Positions 1 through 9,994 of a DNA stretch of 64,000 nucleotides are shown in pieces (position 1 is the first letter of the stretch; the number at the start of each line of letters is the position of its first letter). The DNA comes from Paraglaciecola algarum (lineage in GTDB: Bacteria > Pseudomonadota > Gammaproteobacteria > Enterobacterales > Alteromonadaceae), in the NCBI RefSeq assembly GCF_021532655.1, contig NZ_JAKGAS010000011.1:1-64000 (forward strand), written 5' to 3'. The position numbers and the translations under genes were made by a program. The notes under the pieces were generated by a model. That model was not told the origin of the DNA, did not search any database, and saw only the letters and a program-made list of their open reading frames with translations.

Positions 1-50
1 ACATGGAGGTTTGTGTTATTCAGTAAGTTAGAATTGCACCGACCATAGAA

Positions 51-79
51 AACGGCCTCATTTGAGGCCGTTTTTTTTA
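51..79 (+). terminator. Rho-independent terminator of a gene upstream of the window
   Basis: A perfect 10-bp stem (51-60 with 63-72) closes a 2-nt loop and is followed by a run of T. It must end a gene lying left of the window. The remainder of 80-364 is an AT-rich leader of the TonB receptor, in which I see no other gene. Confidence 0.85.
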
Positions 80-364
80 TTCTAATACCTCTAAAATAAA
101 TTAGTCATGCTTAGTTACACAATAGATAGTCCAAACTAAGGTCTAACTCAGTAGGTGCCTATACACTAAAATACTATATTACCTAGTCACTTACAGTACG
201 AGCATTTACAAAATATTAACAAAATACTTACTTTCAGTTTCAACCTTTGGTAAGGTAAGAGGTCTAATGAGATGGTTAATTAATAGACACTGTACTTCTT
301 CATCCATATTAATGAACCAAAACGTAAATTAAACTACTCAATGAGTATATTAAGAGAGCATCCA

Positions 365-2950
365 ATGAGACAAATCATCCCTCTACGTTTTAAGCCGACA
401 GCATTATCAGCTTTAGTCGGAATGTCTTTAACAATGAATAGTGGAGTGACACTAGCGCAGGAAGAAGCAGAAAGTAATTTAGAAACCATAACAGTTACCG
501 CCCAAAAACGAACCCAAAATTTACAAGATGTACCTGTTGCGGTCACCGCATTTTCTGGGGAACAAATGGCTGAGTCAGTCATAAAAGATTTATTTGACTT
601 ACAAACTAATGTCCCAGGATTAGGTACTTTCCAAAGTCAAAGTGCAACTAACTCTAGCTTTTCTATACGAGGAGTAGGTACTTCATCACAAAACTTCGGT
701 TTAGAGTCTTCTGTTGGCTTGTACGTTGATGGCGTATATCGCGCCAGACAAAATTCTATGATTAATAATCTAGTTGATGTCGAAGCAGTTGAAGTATTGC
801 GTGGACCTCAAGGGACATTATTTGGCAAAAATACGCCATCTGGCGCGATATTAGTTCGCACTGTTGCACCTAGCCACGATGGTGGCGATGCTTTTGTAGA
901 AGCAACAGTTGGTAACTATGGCTTAGTTAATTTATCCGGAGCCTCTTCATTCTCAGCTATCGACGATATATTAGCGTTTCGTGTCACAGCTTTTAGTAGT
1001 AATCGAGATGGTATTGCCAGTGATATCAACTTAGGTGAAGACACTATCAATGATAGAAATCGTTGGGGTGCCAGAGTACAAGCTTTGTATACACCTAATG
1101 ATGACATATCAGTTAGATTTATTGCTGATTATGCCGAAATAGACGAAATTTGTTGTGCGGCTCCGGTTGTTTTGAATAACCTACAGGCGACAGATGTTCC
1201 TGGAAGGTTTGGATCTGATGCCGTTTTATCTGGATTGTTTGGAGCCACTGTATTCCCTGGTGGCAATAGCTTTTATGATAGAGAAGTAGCACTAAACATA
1301 CTGCCTGAATCAACCATGGAAGATAGAGGCTTATCCATGGAAATAAATTGGGGGTTAACAGATAACTTAAGTTTTGTGTCTGTCAGTGCCGTTCGAGAAG
1401 TCGATTCAATGGACAATCTAGATACCGATTTTAGTGACGCAGATATTCTCTCCACCATAAATGTTAGTCAACAAAGCTCTTTTTCTCAGGAGTTACGTTT
1501 GGATTATTCAAAAAATAAACTTAATGCAATTTTAGGTGCTTACTTTTTTGAACAAGACCTTAACCTAGATTACGTATTAAAAGGAGAAAGCGGTTTTGGT
1601 ACTTTCTTTGACGCAACAGTTTATCCTCAAGTATTAGCATCTGCACCAGGAATTCAAAATTTAGTTGATGGATTAAATGGCTTAAGCGCGTTAACAGGTG
1701 GATTAATTGCTCCTGCAGCTTCACCAAGTGCGTCAAATGTGTCTTTTCCACATATTGCAGAACAACAACATGAAAGCTTCGCCGTTTTTGGTCAGTTTGA
1801 TTATGCATTAACTGATGAGTTTACACTAACTGCTGGTTTACGTTACACAGAAGAAGAGAAAGATTTATTTAGTGCTTTTGCTGAGCTAGACTCCTCTGGC
1901 AATCAATTTACTCCAGCCAACTTTGCTGATGGCGGCTTAAGCTTAGGTGCCGCGTTACAAAATATAGGAGGAGCACTATTAACTGGGCAAGCACCTGCTG
2001 CCTCAGATCTAATGACTATTGCCCCATTACAATCTGAAGGCTGGGGCATACCTTTTATCGGGGCAGTTACCTCAACTCGACCAAACATTGAGGAGAAATT
2101 AGAAGATAACCAATACACCGGCACAGTTAAATTAAGTTACACCCCTGATAGAGATTCATTGTACTACGCCTCTATTGGTACTGGTTATAAATCGGGTGGT
2201 ACCAATACCGACCGCATAACAGCTGGATTTAATCCGCTATTTGAAGCAGAAAAATCAAAATCTATTGAGTTAGGTATGAAGAGAGATTTTCCAAATCAAA
2301 ATATCCGTGTTAATGCAGCTGTACATAAAACTGATATTACTGACTTCCAAGCAAACACTTTTACCGGAACTGGATTTAACTTACAAAATGCCGGAGACAT
2401 TAAAACGTCTGGAGCAGAAATCGAAGCGACATGGGTACCTTCAGATACAATGGAAGTTAACTTCGCTTATGCATATACCAAAGCTGAATTTGAAACCTTC
2501 ATTGCTGGAAACTGCTGGGTAGCATCACCTTTCCATACAAACACTCCTGATCCTGGACGAGCTCAACCAACAGATCAATTTTGCGACCGCTCTGGCGACC
2601 GTTTGGCCAGTCAACCTGAACACTATGCTGTAGTCAAAGTGAAAAAGGACATCCCATTAAGTAACAATATCTATTCATACCTACAAGTAGAATACAGCCA
2701 TACAGGTGACAGAGTTATGGACCAAAGTAACGATCCTCTACATTACTCTGATGCATATCAGTTACTTAACTTAAGGTTCTTTATGAATTTTGCAGAGCAA
2801 GATATGGATGTGATTGTATGGGGACGAAATGTTCTGAATGAAGAGTACTTAGCCAACAATACTTTTAATACTCCAATTCAAGACGGTAAGATAAACGCTT
2901 ACTTAGCTGAACCAGCGACCTTTGGGGTGACACTAAAAAAACGTTTTTAA
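365..2950 (+). CDS. TonB-dependent outer-membrane receptor
   Basis: This is an outer-membrane active transporter powered by TonB-ExbBD. The N-terminal signal peptide is followed by a plug domain, with the TonB-box-like ETITVTAQKR and the plug hallmark EVLRGPQGTLFGKNTPSGA. A beta-barrel with a terminal aromatic residue (KKRF) follows. At about 860 residues the length is usual for the family. I chose the ATG at 365 rather than 341 because it is preceded by AAGAGAGCAT, the same ribosome-site context as the sulfatase gene at 5183. The ligand is not readable from sequence. Nearby sulfatase, GH and purine genes make an oligosaccharide or nucleoside possible, and that is inference only. Confidence 0.93.
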   Translation: MRQIIPLRFKPTALSALVGMSLTMNSGVTLAQEEAESNLETITVTAQKRTQNLQDVPVAVTAFSGEQMAESVIKDLFDLQTNVPGLGTFQSQSATNSSFSIRGVGTSSQNFGLESSVGLYVDGVYRARQNSMINNLVDVEAVEVLRGPQGTLFGKNTPSGAILVRTVAPSHDGGDAFVEATVGNYGLVNLSGASSFSAIDDILAFRVTAFSSNRDGIASDINLGEDTINDRNRWGARVQALYTPNDDISVRFIADYAEIDEICCAAPVVLNNLQATDVPGRFGSDAVLSGLFGATVFPGGNSFYDREVALNILPESTMEDRGLSMEINWGLTDNLSFVSVSAVREVDSMDNLDTDFSDADILSTINVSQQSSFSQELRLDYSKNKLNAILGAYFFEQDLNLDYVLKGESGFGTFFDATVYPQVLASAPGIQNLVDGLNGLSALTGGLIAPAASPSASNVSFPHIAEQQHESFAVFGQFDYALTDEFTLTAGLRYTEEEKDLFSAFAELDSSGNQFTPANFADGGLSLGAALQNIGGALLTGQAPAASDLMTIAPLQSEGWGIPFIGAVTSTRPNIEEKLEDNQYTGTVKLSYTPDRDSLYYASIGTGYKSGGTNTDRITAGFNPLFEAEKSKSIELGMKRDFPNQNIRVNAAVHKTDITDFQANTFTGTGFNLQNAGDIKTSGAEIEATWVPSDTMEVNFAYAYTKAEFETFIAGNCWVASPFHTNTPDPGRAQPTDQFCDRSGDRLASQPEHYAVVKVKKDIPLSNNIYSYLQVEYSHTGDRVMDQSNDPLHYSDAYQLLNLRFFMNFAEQDMDVIVWGRNVLNEEYLANNTFNTPIQDGKINAYLAEPATFGVTLKKRF

Positions 2951-3000
2951 GATAAATTACTTATTTATACCATTACAGGCACTAATTCCAAGTGTGATAA

Positions 3001-3032
3001 AGGGCTAAACCGCAAGTTTTAGCCCTTTTTTA
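3001..3032 (+). terminator. Rho-independent terminator after the TonB receptor
   Basis: AGGGCTAAA (3001-3009) pairs with TTTAGCCCT (3018-3026), followed by a T run. It separates the receptor from the GGDEF-EAL gene, which therefore probably has its own promoter. Confidence 0.88.
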
Positions 3033-3135
3033 TTAAATTGTACAAATCAAAATGATGGACTAGAAGTTAAACTTTGCTATGGTTTATTAAAATTGATATC
3101 TCGTTCAAATTTATTTTGAGTAAGGTTATATAAAT

Positions 3136-5025
3136 TTGCCAAATACCCATCCACCTTCACGACAACGAATAGAATTATTTTTTCAAGCCAAAAGATTAAT
3201 TCAAATATTTTGGGCATGCGAAATTACCCTTGCGGTGTTGTTAGCTCAGAGATTACTCTTAAATAGTTTTGAATTATCTTTCATAATATTCACTACCATG
3301 TGTGCTTTGTCACTCGTTTATTTATTAGCTAAGCGAGATAAAGTTAATCATGCATCGAACTTATTACTTGCTATCCTTGCCTTAATTCTTGTTGCATTGA
3401 TGTGGATGCATGGCGGGGTTCACGATGAAGCCGTATTTGGTTTTCCTAGCCTATTAATCATGGCGGCTATGTTTGGTAATAAAAAATCTTTTATTGTTCT
3501 ATTGACTATATTTGGACTTTCTATTGCTGCCAATGCCGTGTCTAACCATCTTGGTTGGGTCACAAATTATTCACCTAAAGTCGATTTAACGAGTGGTTTT
3601 CTATTTATATTTATGTTGCTGTTAATCAGTTATTCAATTTGGGTAGCAGCTATGGATTATCGTTTATTATTGGATAAATTGCATAAAGAAAACACTGAGG
3701 TTATCAATTCGAAAAAAGAAATAGAGGAGATGTTGTTACACGATATATTAACCGGACTTCCAAACAGAGCTATGGCTGAAATTGTGCTAACCAATGCACT
3801 AAAAAAAGCTGCCAGGACCCATCAGAAAAACTATTTAATGTTTATTGATTTAGACAATTTTAAACTCATAAACGATGCCCTTGGCCATCAAGCAGGCGAC
3901 GCTTTACTCGTAGAAATATCCACCCGTTTACAAACATTACTAAGAAAAAACGACACAGTTTGCCGTTTTGCTGGTGATGAGTTTATCATCATATTCGACA
4001 CCATAGATTCGCAAGAGTTAATGGCAACTATTTCCGAAAAAATTATAGATATCATTAAAACCCCTTTTTATTTCAATAGTAACGAGTTTATCTGTGGCTG
4101 TTCTATTGGCATCACAGTTTCTCCGGATGACGGTTCTGACTTCGAAACATTGTTACGTAATGCCGATACCGCCATGTATTTTTCTAAAGCTAATGGGGGC
4201 AATAACTTTCATTTCTTCGATCAAAAAATGGATAACCAAGGTCACGATTACTTAAATTTAATTAATGACCTTAGGCAAGCCATAAAGAAACAAGAATTCT
4301 TTTTAACCTATCAACCCAAAGTCGACCTAACTAATAAGAAAATAATTGGTGCCGAAGCATTAATTCGATGGCAGCACCCTAAAAAAGGCGTGATTTATCC
4401 TGACCAATTTATTCCAGAAGCAGAAAAATCAGGTTTAATAAACGAGATAGGAGAATGGGTAATCAAGCAAGCATGCTTAGCTTGCAAAGATTGGATAACT
4501 GCCGGTTTTAAAGATTTTACCGTAGCCGTTAATGTTTCATCTCAACAATTCAAACAAGACAATATTTATCAGGTAGTAAAAACGGCATTAAATAACGCTA
4601 AACTGGCTGGCAAACATTTAGAACTAGAAATGACCGAGTCATTACTTGTTGAAAACTCACATGAACTTAAAAAATTATTACAAGATATTAGTTTGTTAGG
4701 AGTACATCTATCAATCGACGATTTTGGTACAGGTTATTCAAATCTAAGTTATTTAAAAGAATTCGACATTAAAACCCTTAAGATCGACCGTTCCTTTGTA
4801 AATGACGTAGAAAACAATGGTAAGAATAAAGCTTTAGTAAAAGCGATTATTCAAATGGCCAAGGGACTGGAGCTCACCACTGTTGGCGAGGGAGTAGAAA
4901 ATCAGCAAGTCGCTGAATTACTTAGTGACTTTACCTGCGACTACGGACAAGGCTATCTTTGGTCTAAGCCCGTTAGAGATAAAGACTTTATTAAATTTAT
5001 CCATTCTTACGCGAAACCAAGCTAG
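3136..5025 (+). CDS. Membrane-bound GGDEF-EAL cyclic-di-GMP protein
   Basis: The protein is predicted to make and/or break cyclic di-GMP at the inner membrane. The first ~180 residues hold several hydrophobic segments (an MHYT/7TM-like sensor region, family not assigned). A GGDEF domain follows with the signature AGDEF at about residues 279-283; Ala at position 1 is tolerated in active cyclases. An EAL domain comes next (EAL at about 407-409, later DDFGTGYSNLSYL), with both catalytic-type motifs preserved, so it may be bifunctional. The start codon is TTG. It is a single gene between a terminator and the sulfatase, and it has no visible partner. Confidence 0.92.
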   Translation: MPNTHPPSRQRIELFFQAKRLIQIFWACEITLAVLLAQRLLLNSFELSFIIFTTMCALSLVYLLAKRDKVNHASNLLLAILALILVALMWMHGGVHDEAVFGFPSLLIMAAMFGNKKSFIVLLTIFGLSIAANAVSNHLGWVTNYSPKVDLTSGFLFIFMLLLISYSIWVAAMDYRLLLDKLHKENTEVINSKKEIEEMLLHDILTGLPNRAMAEIVLTNALKKAARTHQKNYLMFIDLDNFKLINDALGHQAGDALLVEISTRLQTLLRKNDTVCRFAGDEFIIIFDTIDSQELMATISEKIIDIIKTPFYFNSNEFICGCSIGITVSPDDGSDFETLLRNADTAMYFSKANGGNNFHFFDQKMDNQGHDYLNLINDLRQAIKKQEFFLTYQPKVDLTNKKIIGAEALIRWQHPKKGVIYPDQFIPEAEKSGLINEIGEWVIKQACLACKDWITAGFKDFTVAVNVSSQQFKQDNIYQVVKTALNNAKLAGKHLELEMTESLLVENSHELKKLLQDISLLGVHLSIDDFGTGYSNLSYLKEFDIKTLKIDRSFVNDVENNGKNKALVKAIIQMAKGLELTTVGEGVENQQVAELLSDFTCDYGQGYLWSKPVRDKDFIKFIHSYAKPS

Positions 5026-5182
5026 TTGCTGCTAAACAGCCCACCTCTAATACCATATAAGCTATTAACATCTAGCTATAAGTTTTACATACTCTTTACA
5101 AAAACAAGGGTTTAATATTTATATATAAATATGTATTATTATTTATGAATATTGCACATATAACAAATTGTAAGAGAGCATT

Positions 5183-7006
5183 ATGCAGAAACTCATGGTA
5201 TTAATCGGGTTAGCAAGTTTGACTATTGGTTGTTCCCAACAAACTCAGTCCCAGATCGAAAAAGCGTCGACACAGTCTACCAACCAAACTAAACCCAACA
5301 TTGTATTTGTGATCACAGATGACCAAGGTTATGGCGACTTAGGCATAAACGGCAACCCTATCCTTAAAACTCAAAATATTGATGCGTTAGCCAGAGAATC
5401 TGTGAATTTAAATGATTACCATGTAGCACCAACTTGCTCCCCTACCCGTGCAGCCCTTTTAACAGGACACTGGACCAATCGTACCGGTACTTGGCACACC
5501 ATTATGGGTCGTTCAATGCTGCGCGAAAACGAAGTCACTATAGCAGACTTATTAAAAGCCAACGGTTATCAAACCGCCATGTTTGGCAAATGGCATTTAG
5601 GTGACAACTATCCTTATCGTCCTATGGATAGAGGGTTTGAACATGCCTACTACCATGGTGGTGGTGGCGTAGGACAAACGCCAGATTATTGGGATAACGC
5701 CTATTTTGACGGTAGTTACTTTCGCAATGGTATCGCAGAAAAAGCCCAAGGTTATGTGACTGATGTGTTTTTTGATCAAGCGATTCAATACATAGAAAAA
5801 GCCAAAGATAATGATCAACCATTTTTCACCTACATCAGTACCAATGCGCCTCATGGCCCTATGCATGCCCCTGAAGAGTATGCGGCTAAATATGCAGACA
5901 AAGGACTCACCACAAGTCAACAACACTTTTTTGGCATGATCCACAACATAGACGATAACGTGCAAAAACTAAGAGACTACCTAGATAAAAATAATTTAAC
6001 CGATAACACTATCTTTGTGTTTACTACAGACAATGGCACATCAGGTGGAGACAAAATATTTAATGCAGGCATGCGGGGCAAAAAAGGCAGTGCTTTTGAT
6101 GGTGGTCACAGAGTTCCCTTCTTTTTGCATTGGCCAAATGGTGGCTACACTGAACAAAAAATCGTCGACACTATTACTTCATATGTTGACGTGGTGCCTA
6201 CCCTTCTTGAAATGACAGGCTCACAAAAACCAGAATCTTTAAAGTTTGATGGAGAATCTATTCAACCTTTAATGAAAGGCAACAACAATAACTGGCCTGA
6301 TCGAGTTTTAGTGACTGACTCACAAAGGGTACTCAATCCAATAAAATGGCGTCAAAGTGCAGTGATGACAGATCAATGGCGTTTAATAAATGGCAAAATG
6401 TTATTCGACATGTACCAAGATCCAGGCCAAGAAAATGACGTCGCAACAAAACATCCAGAGGTGGTATCTCGTTTAACTGAGTTTTATGACAATTGGTGGG
6501 AAGAAATCGAACCCACTTTTGGCGAGCCAACAGCTATATATTTAGGAGCTGATGAAGCAAACCCAGTGGATTTAACTTCTCATGATTGGTTAGGCGACAA
6601 CAAAGCTGTGCCTTGGAATCAAATGCATATTCGCAAGCAACTTAGCGAGAAGGACCAAAAACATAAAGGTTATTGGTGGGTAAATATAATCAATGCGGGT
6701 AAATATAACCTTGAACTTAGACGTTGGCCTGAAGAAGCTAACAAAGCCATTCATGCTGATATGATTGCAGGGGATGATGTGCCTGGAGATAGATCTTTTA
6801 GAGCATGGGAAGGCAAAGGTTTTAAAGCCACCCAAGCAAGAGTCAAAATTGGAGATTCTGAGCTGACCATGCCAGTCACATCAAATGACAAGTTCATTAG
6901 CTTTGACGTTGAATTAGTCAAAGGAAAAGGCAAACTACAAGCCACATTCTTAGATGCAAACAATCAAGAACTAGGTGCATATTTTGTCAAAGCAACTCGA
7001 TTATAA
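5183..7006 (+). CDS. Family S1 (formylglycine-dependent) sulfatase lipoprotein
   Basis: It hydrolyses a sulfate ester, probably on an algal sulfated polysaccharide or oligosaccharide. The N-terminus is a lipoprotein signal ending at the Cys of TIGC. The metal-binding start of the alkaline-phosphatase-like fold is TDDQGYGDLG. The formylglycine motif C-x-P-x-R is present at residues 85-89 (CSPTR), followed by AALLTG. Beyond the catalytic domain a C-terminal segment of ~120 residues looks like an accessory beta domain. Maturation would need a sulfatase-modifying enzyme that is not encoded here. The substrate is unknown; the neighbouring GH2/GH29 genes suggest a galactan or fucan. Confidence 0.93.
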   Translation: MQKLMVLIGLASLTIGCSQQTQSQIEKASTQSTNQTKPNIVFVITDDQGYGDLGINGNPILKTQNIDALARESVNLNDYHVAPTCSPTRAALLTGHWTNRTGTWHTIMGRSMLRENEVTIADLLKANGYQTAMFGKWHLGDNYPYRPMDRGFEHAYYHGGGGVGQTPDYWDNAYFDGSYFRNGIAEKAQGYVTDVFFDQAIQYIEKAKDNDQPFFTYISTNAPHGPMHAPEEYAAKYADKGLTTSQQHFFGMIHNIDDNVQKLRDYLDKNNLTDNTIFVFTTDNGTSGGDKIFNAGMRGKKGSAFDGGHRVPFFLHWPNGGYTEQKIVDTITSYVDVVPTLLEMTGSQKPESLKFDGESIQPLMKGNNNNWPDRVLVTDSQRVLNPIKWRQSAVMTDQWRLINGKMLFDMYQDPGQENDVATKHPEVVSRLTEFYDNWWEEIEPTFGEPTAIYLGADEANPVDLTSHDWLGDNKAVPWNQMHIRKQLSEKDQKHKGYWWVNIINAGKYNLELRRWPEEANKAIHADMIAGDDVPGDRSFRAWEGKGFKATQARVKIGDSELTMPVTSNDKFISFDVELVKGKGKLQATFLDANNQELGAYFVKATRL

Positions 7007-7027
7007 GTGATTAATCATTGAATTAAA

Positions 7028-7047
7028 AAGCCGCTAGTTAGCGGCTT
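7028..7047. terminator. Bidirectional terminator between sulfatase and adenosine deaminase
   Basis: AAGCCGCTA pairs with TAGCGGCTT around a 2-nt loop between two convergent genes. The T tail is short on the plus strand (CTTTGT). On the minus strand the stem is followed by TTTAATT. Confidence 0.7.
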
Positions 7048-7090
7048 CTTTGTGTAAATAAGTTGTAGTGACGTAATCCAGAACTGAAGA

Positions 7091-8530
7091 TTAATTAGTG
7101 CAAACCTTAAACTGCTTACAGGCAAAGGAATAACTTTGTGGCTTAATATGTTTAAAGCCTTGAATCTTTTTAGCCTTAAATCTGGCTGCAAAATCAGCGA
7201 CTCTTTGATGATAATTCTCTAACAGCTTGTTTTTAGTCTTATCATCTAAAAACGAATAACTCAGTGAGTTTTCACCTAACTTCACTAACTCTTGCCATGA
7301 TAAATTAAAATTAGTCACAGCCGTAAAATATTCATCTGTCATATTAGAGTCCCACATCCCCCTGTCATCCGTTGATAGAGCGACAGGTATACCCAATCGT
7401 AAATACTCTGGAAAAGGGTGCTGCGAATAATCCTCGACGTATTCCAATAACAAGTTACTGATAAGGTTTATTTCAATTAGGTATTTGTTGTGGCGCATAA
7501 GTAACAAAGTATCGTGGTCATCGACTAAATTAATACCATGACCAATTCGATCAGCTCCTAGTACAAGTGTATCGCGAATATGTTGATTAGGTTCGTCTGA
7601 CTCGCCGGCATGAATCGACAAGTTCACCCCGTGAAACTTATGCCTAAGCTCCCTTAGAGTAGGTAAAAATCGAGCTGGATGACCTTTTTCATTATCTTCC
7701 CTGCCCACCATATCCACGCCCACATATAACTCAGGATGGGTCGCCACAAACTCATACATCCATTGCAAACTGTCTTCAGCATTAGGTGCAAAACGCAATA
7801 ATGAATACTGCAAACGCACTGTTACCCCAGTTTCAAGTGCATCTTGTTGGGCAAATCGATTTAAATACAATTGATAAACTTTTTCTGTATCAAACGGACT
7901 CCCGTCTGGATGCACAAAACCTCTCACACCTGCATCTGTTTCTAAATAACTTAGACCTTCAGCGCCAAATGCTTGCATGTTTTTGACAATAAGATTGGCT
8001 TGCATATAAGGATTAGCCATTAACGAATTAATTCTAGCCCAATGAGTTTGAAAAAATTCATCACGGCCCTCTGACACTTTATCTAGACGAATACTATTCA
8101 TCCACGCGGCTTTTTCTACAGGAGTTAGATCTTGAATACGTTTATATTCTGACTGTTCACAGCTGGCTAATTTTTTGTACTCAAATTCTTGAATATTAAC
8201 AAACAACATTAAATACGGAGCGCGGCCAAATTCGTTTGTACCGTAAGGTTTACAGTTGTTAATTTTGACTTTGGTGTAATAGGTATAACCATTCTTTTCT
8301 TGCTGTAGGATCTCTTCAAACCACCACTGCGACAAATTAGAACCTGTGGAGTGGTTGTGCAAATCCCCGCCCTTGGGCATGGCATATAAAAAGGTATACA
8401 TATCTTGAGCACTCGCTGTTTTTTTGAATGCTTCAAATTCAGCATCAATTGAATCAGCGCTTTTTGCATTAGCATAAACACTTAAAACAACACTTACCCA
8501 AAGTAAAACGAGTAAAAATATTCTCTTCAT
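7091..8530 (-). CDS. Exported adenosine deaminase-family enzyme (ADGF-like)
   Basis: It is predicted to deaminate adenosine (or a related nucleoside) to inosine outside the cytoplasm. A signal peptide occupies residues 1-~22. Zinc ligands are visible in LHNHSTGS (His58 and His60), in IHAGESDEP, in the GADRIGHGINL motif, and in the catalytic-type STDDRGMW. At 479 residues it is longer than cytosolic Add and matches the extracellular ADGF-type subfamily. It lies 54 bp behind the NUP-family gene on the same strand, so the pair is probably one operon for scavenging external purine nucleosides. Confidence 0.88.
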   Translation of the reverse strand: MKRIFLLVLLWVSVVLSVYANAKSADSIDAEFEAFKKTASAQDMYTFLYAMPKGGDLHNHSTGSNLSQWWFEEILQQEKNGYTYYTKVKINNCKPYGTNEFGRAPYLMLFVNIQEFEYKKLASCEQSEYKRIQDLTPVEKAAWMNSIRLDKVSEGRDEFFQTHWARINSLMANPYMQANLIVKNMQAFGAEGLSYLETDAGVRGFVHPDGSPFDTEKVYQLYLNRFAQQDALETGVTVRLQYSLLRFAPNAEDSLQWMYEFVATHPELYVGVDMVGREDNEKGHPARFLPTLRELRHKFHGVNLSIHAGESDEPNQHIRDTLVLGADRIGHGINLVDDHDTLLLMRHNKYLIEINLISNLLLEYVEDYSQHPFPEYLRLGIPVALSTDDRGMWDSNMTDEYFTAVTNFNLSWQELVKLGENSLSYSFLDDKTKNKLLENYHQRVADFAARFKAKKIQGFKHIKPQSYSFACKQFKVCTN

Positions 8531-8584
8531 TGAATTAACTCCAAAAAACTCATATGCAAACTTTTACTTATTACTACTATTCTT

Positions 8585-9670
8585 TTATTGATCATTAACA
8601 TAGGGTAAAATATTTTCATATGTATTCCAGTTCTTGATGATCTTTTGTATCACTGTATTTGCCACCACATAAGCCGCATCTTTTGCAGGGTACCCACCAT
8701 CAGGGTAAGGAGCCGTGATACTCCAACTGGTTAATTTGTCAGCCGGCGCCATAGTGTAATTACTCACCGTTCTTAATACCATAATTCTGTCTGGATCGAC
8801 TTTATTGATACGGGCTAGGCGCATTAATGAAGTTAAGGTGCCAGAGTCTTCCATGTTACTAGTCATAAAATTGGCCGATTCACTGCCATATAGTTTTAAC
8901 CAATCATTTGCCCATTCATTTAAATGTTTACCATGCCAATATTTACTAGCACTTAATGTATCACCAATTGTCACAAAAGGAGGTTTCTGCGCATTAGGAT
9001 AGGTTTTAAATAGCGCTCTAAATTCAGCAATAGCTTTTGAATCTTCAATTTTTACATCTTTAGTTTGGGCGTATGCCCAATCAGCTAATTCAGCATTTAA
9101 GGCAAATGAAACCGTATCTAAGGTCCAACCTGTAGAAATATCTTCTGGTTTTTCGGCTGGCGCTTTTGCGCCTAAAGGAATAATGCCATAAGGCCAGTCT
9201 TGTGGCATTTCTCGGCTGTCTATTTGATAAATCAAATCGCCATCAACCACATGTTTTGCCCAAGCTGCGCTGCCCAGTGAAATATCCTCTGGATCACCGC
9301 CAGAAATACCAGCCACTAACCAATAAGCTTTGGATAAATCAAATCGAGTATCAAGCCCAAGTGCCATAATAGAAGCCGTAGCGTTAGGAATGCCTCCCCC
9401 AACACAAATAATTAATACGCCATCTTCACTCAGGTATAAATCATATTCGCCCAATGGAAAATCGAATTTTTGCGTGAACTTACCTCGCTCAAGCCAGAGT
9501 TGCAGTTCACCTGCATCATCTCCCATAGCTTCGCCATCTTCATACATAGTGACTACCACAGCTTTGATTGGGTTAACTTTCTCAACAACTGGGTCAGCCG
9601 AATTACACCCTATGGTGAGTATGCACAACAAAATAATTGAAGCAGACTTTATATCGTTTAGAAATGCCAT
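8585..9670 (-). CDS. NUP-family purine nucleoside permease/phosphorylase-like lipoprotein
   Basis: The protein resembles the 'purine nucleoside permease' NUP family, whose fold is related to nucleoside phosphorylases rather than to membrane permeases. A lipoprotein signal ends at the Cys of LTIGCNS. The body contains the family-typical stretches VVTMYEDGE, VAGISGGDPEDISLGSAAWA and GYPAKDAAYVVAN. There are no transmembrane helices beyond the signal, so it acts in the periplasm and is probably a nucleoside-binding or -cleaving protein. It is the first gene of an operon with the adenosine deaminase. Confidence 0.85.
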   Translation of the reverse strand: MAFLNDIKSASIILLCILTIGCNSADPVVEKVNPIKAVVVTMYEDGEAMGDDAGELQLWLERGKFTQKFDFPLGEYDLYLSEDGVLIICVGGGIPNATASIMALGLDTRFDLSKAYWLVAGISGGDPEDISLGSAAWAKHVVDGDLIYQIDSREMPQDWPYGIIPLGAKAPAEKPEDISTGWTLDTVSFALNAELADWAYAQTKDVKIEDSKAIAEFRALFKTYPNAQKPPFVTIGDTLSASKYWHGKHLNEWANDWLKLYGSESANFMTSNMEDSGTLTSLMRLARINKVDPDRIMVLRTVSNYTMAPADKLTSWSITAPYPDGGYPAKDAAYVVANTVIQKIIKNWNTYENILPYVNDQ

Positions 9671-9940
9671 GTATCTTTTTACCTTTTATTACATTAGAAA
9701 AATATTAACCGAACGGTCAGCAATTATTATACCCTTTTTAAATGCATAGCAATCTCGACAATATAATCTATTGCTAACAAATTGATATTTAAAGACTAAT
9801 TATTTAAAACTAGGAAAAAGCAGCAGAATTAGAGATGATAAAATCAGAACAAGGGATAAATTAGCTAAGTCATTTTGCTAATAAACAAACTACTTGATTA
9901 ATATTGGTGCACAGCAGGCTATCAAGCAAACCTACTTAAT
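9671..9940. other. Intergenic leader of the purine operon
   Basis: About 270 bp with no convincing gene. The minus-strand promoter of the purine operon should lie here. A small palindrome, ACCG-AA-CGGT (9708-9717), sits about 40 bp upstream of the NUP-family start. It has the form of a TetR-family operator half-site pair but cannot be assigned to a regulator. Confidence 0.4.
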
Positions 9941-9947
9941 TTTAAAA

Positions 9948-9977
9948 AGCCTGATATCAACTAAGTGATATCAGGCT
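9948..9977 (-). terminator. Terminator of the GH2 gene
   Basis: A perfect 12-bp stem (9948-9959 with 9966-9977) closes a 6-nt loop. Read on the minus strand it is followed by TTTTTAAAATTAA, as expected for a terminator just behind the GH2 stop codon. Confidence 0.88.
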
Positions 9978-9994
9978 ATGTATTCTAAAGGACT

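Noticed and set aside
341..364. Upstream ATG for the TonB receptor
   Set aside because: It lacks a ribosome site and extends the signal peptide by eight residues; the ATG at 365 has AAGAGAG at proper distance.
8209..8481. Long frames antisense to or out of phase with the adenosine deaminase and other large genes
   Set aside because: They lie wholly within well-supported genes and show no domain, signal or ribosome site.
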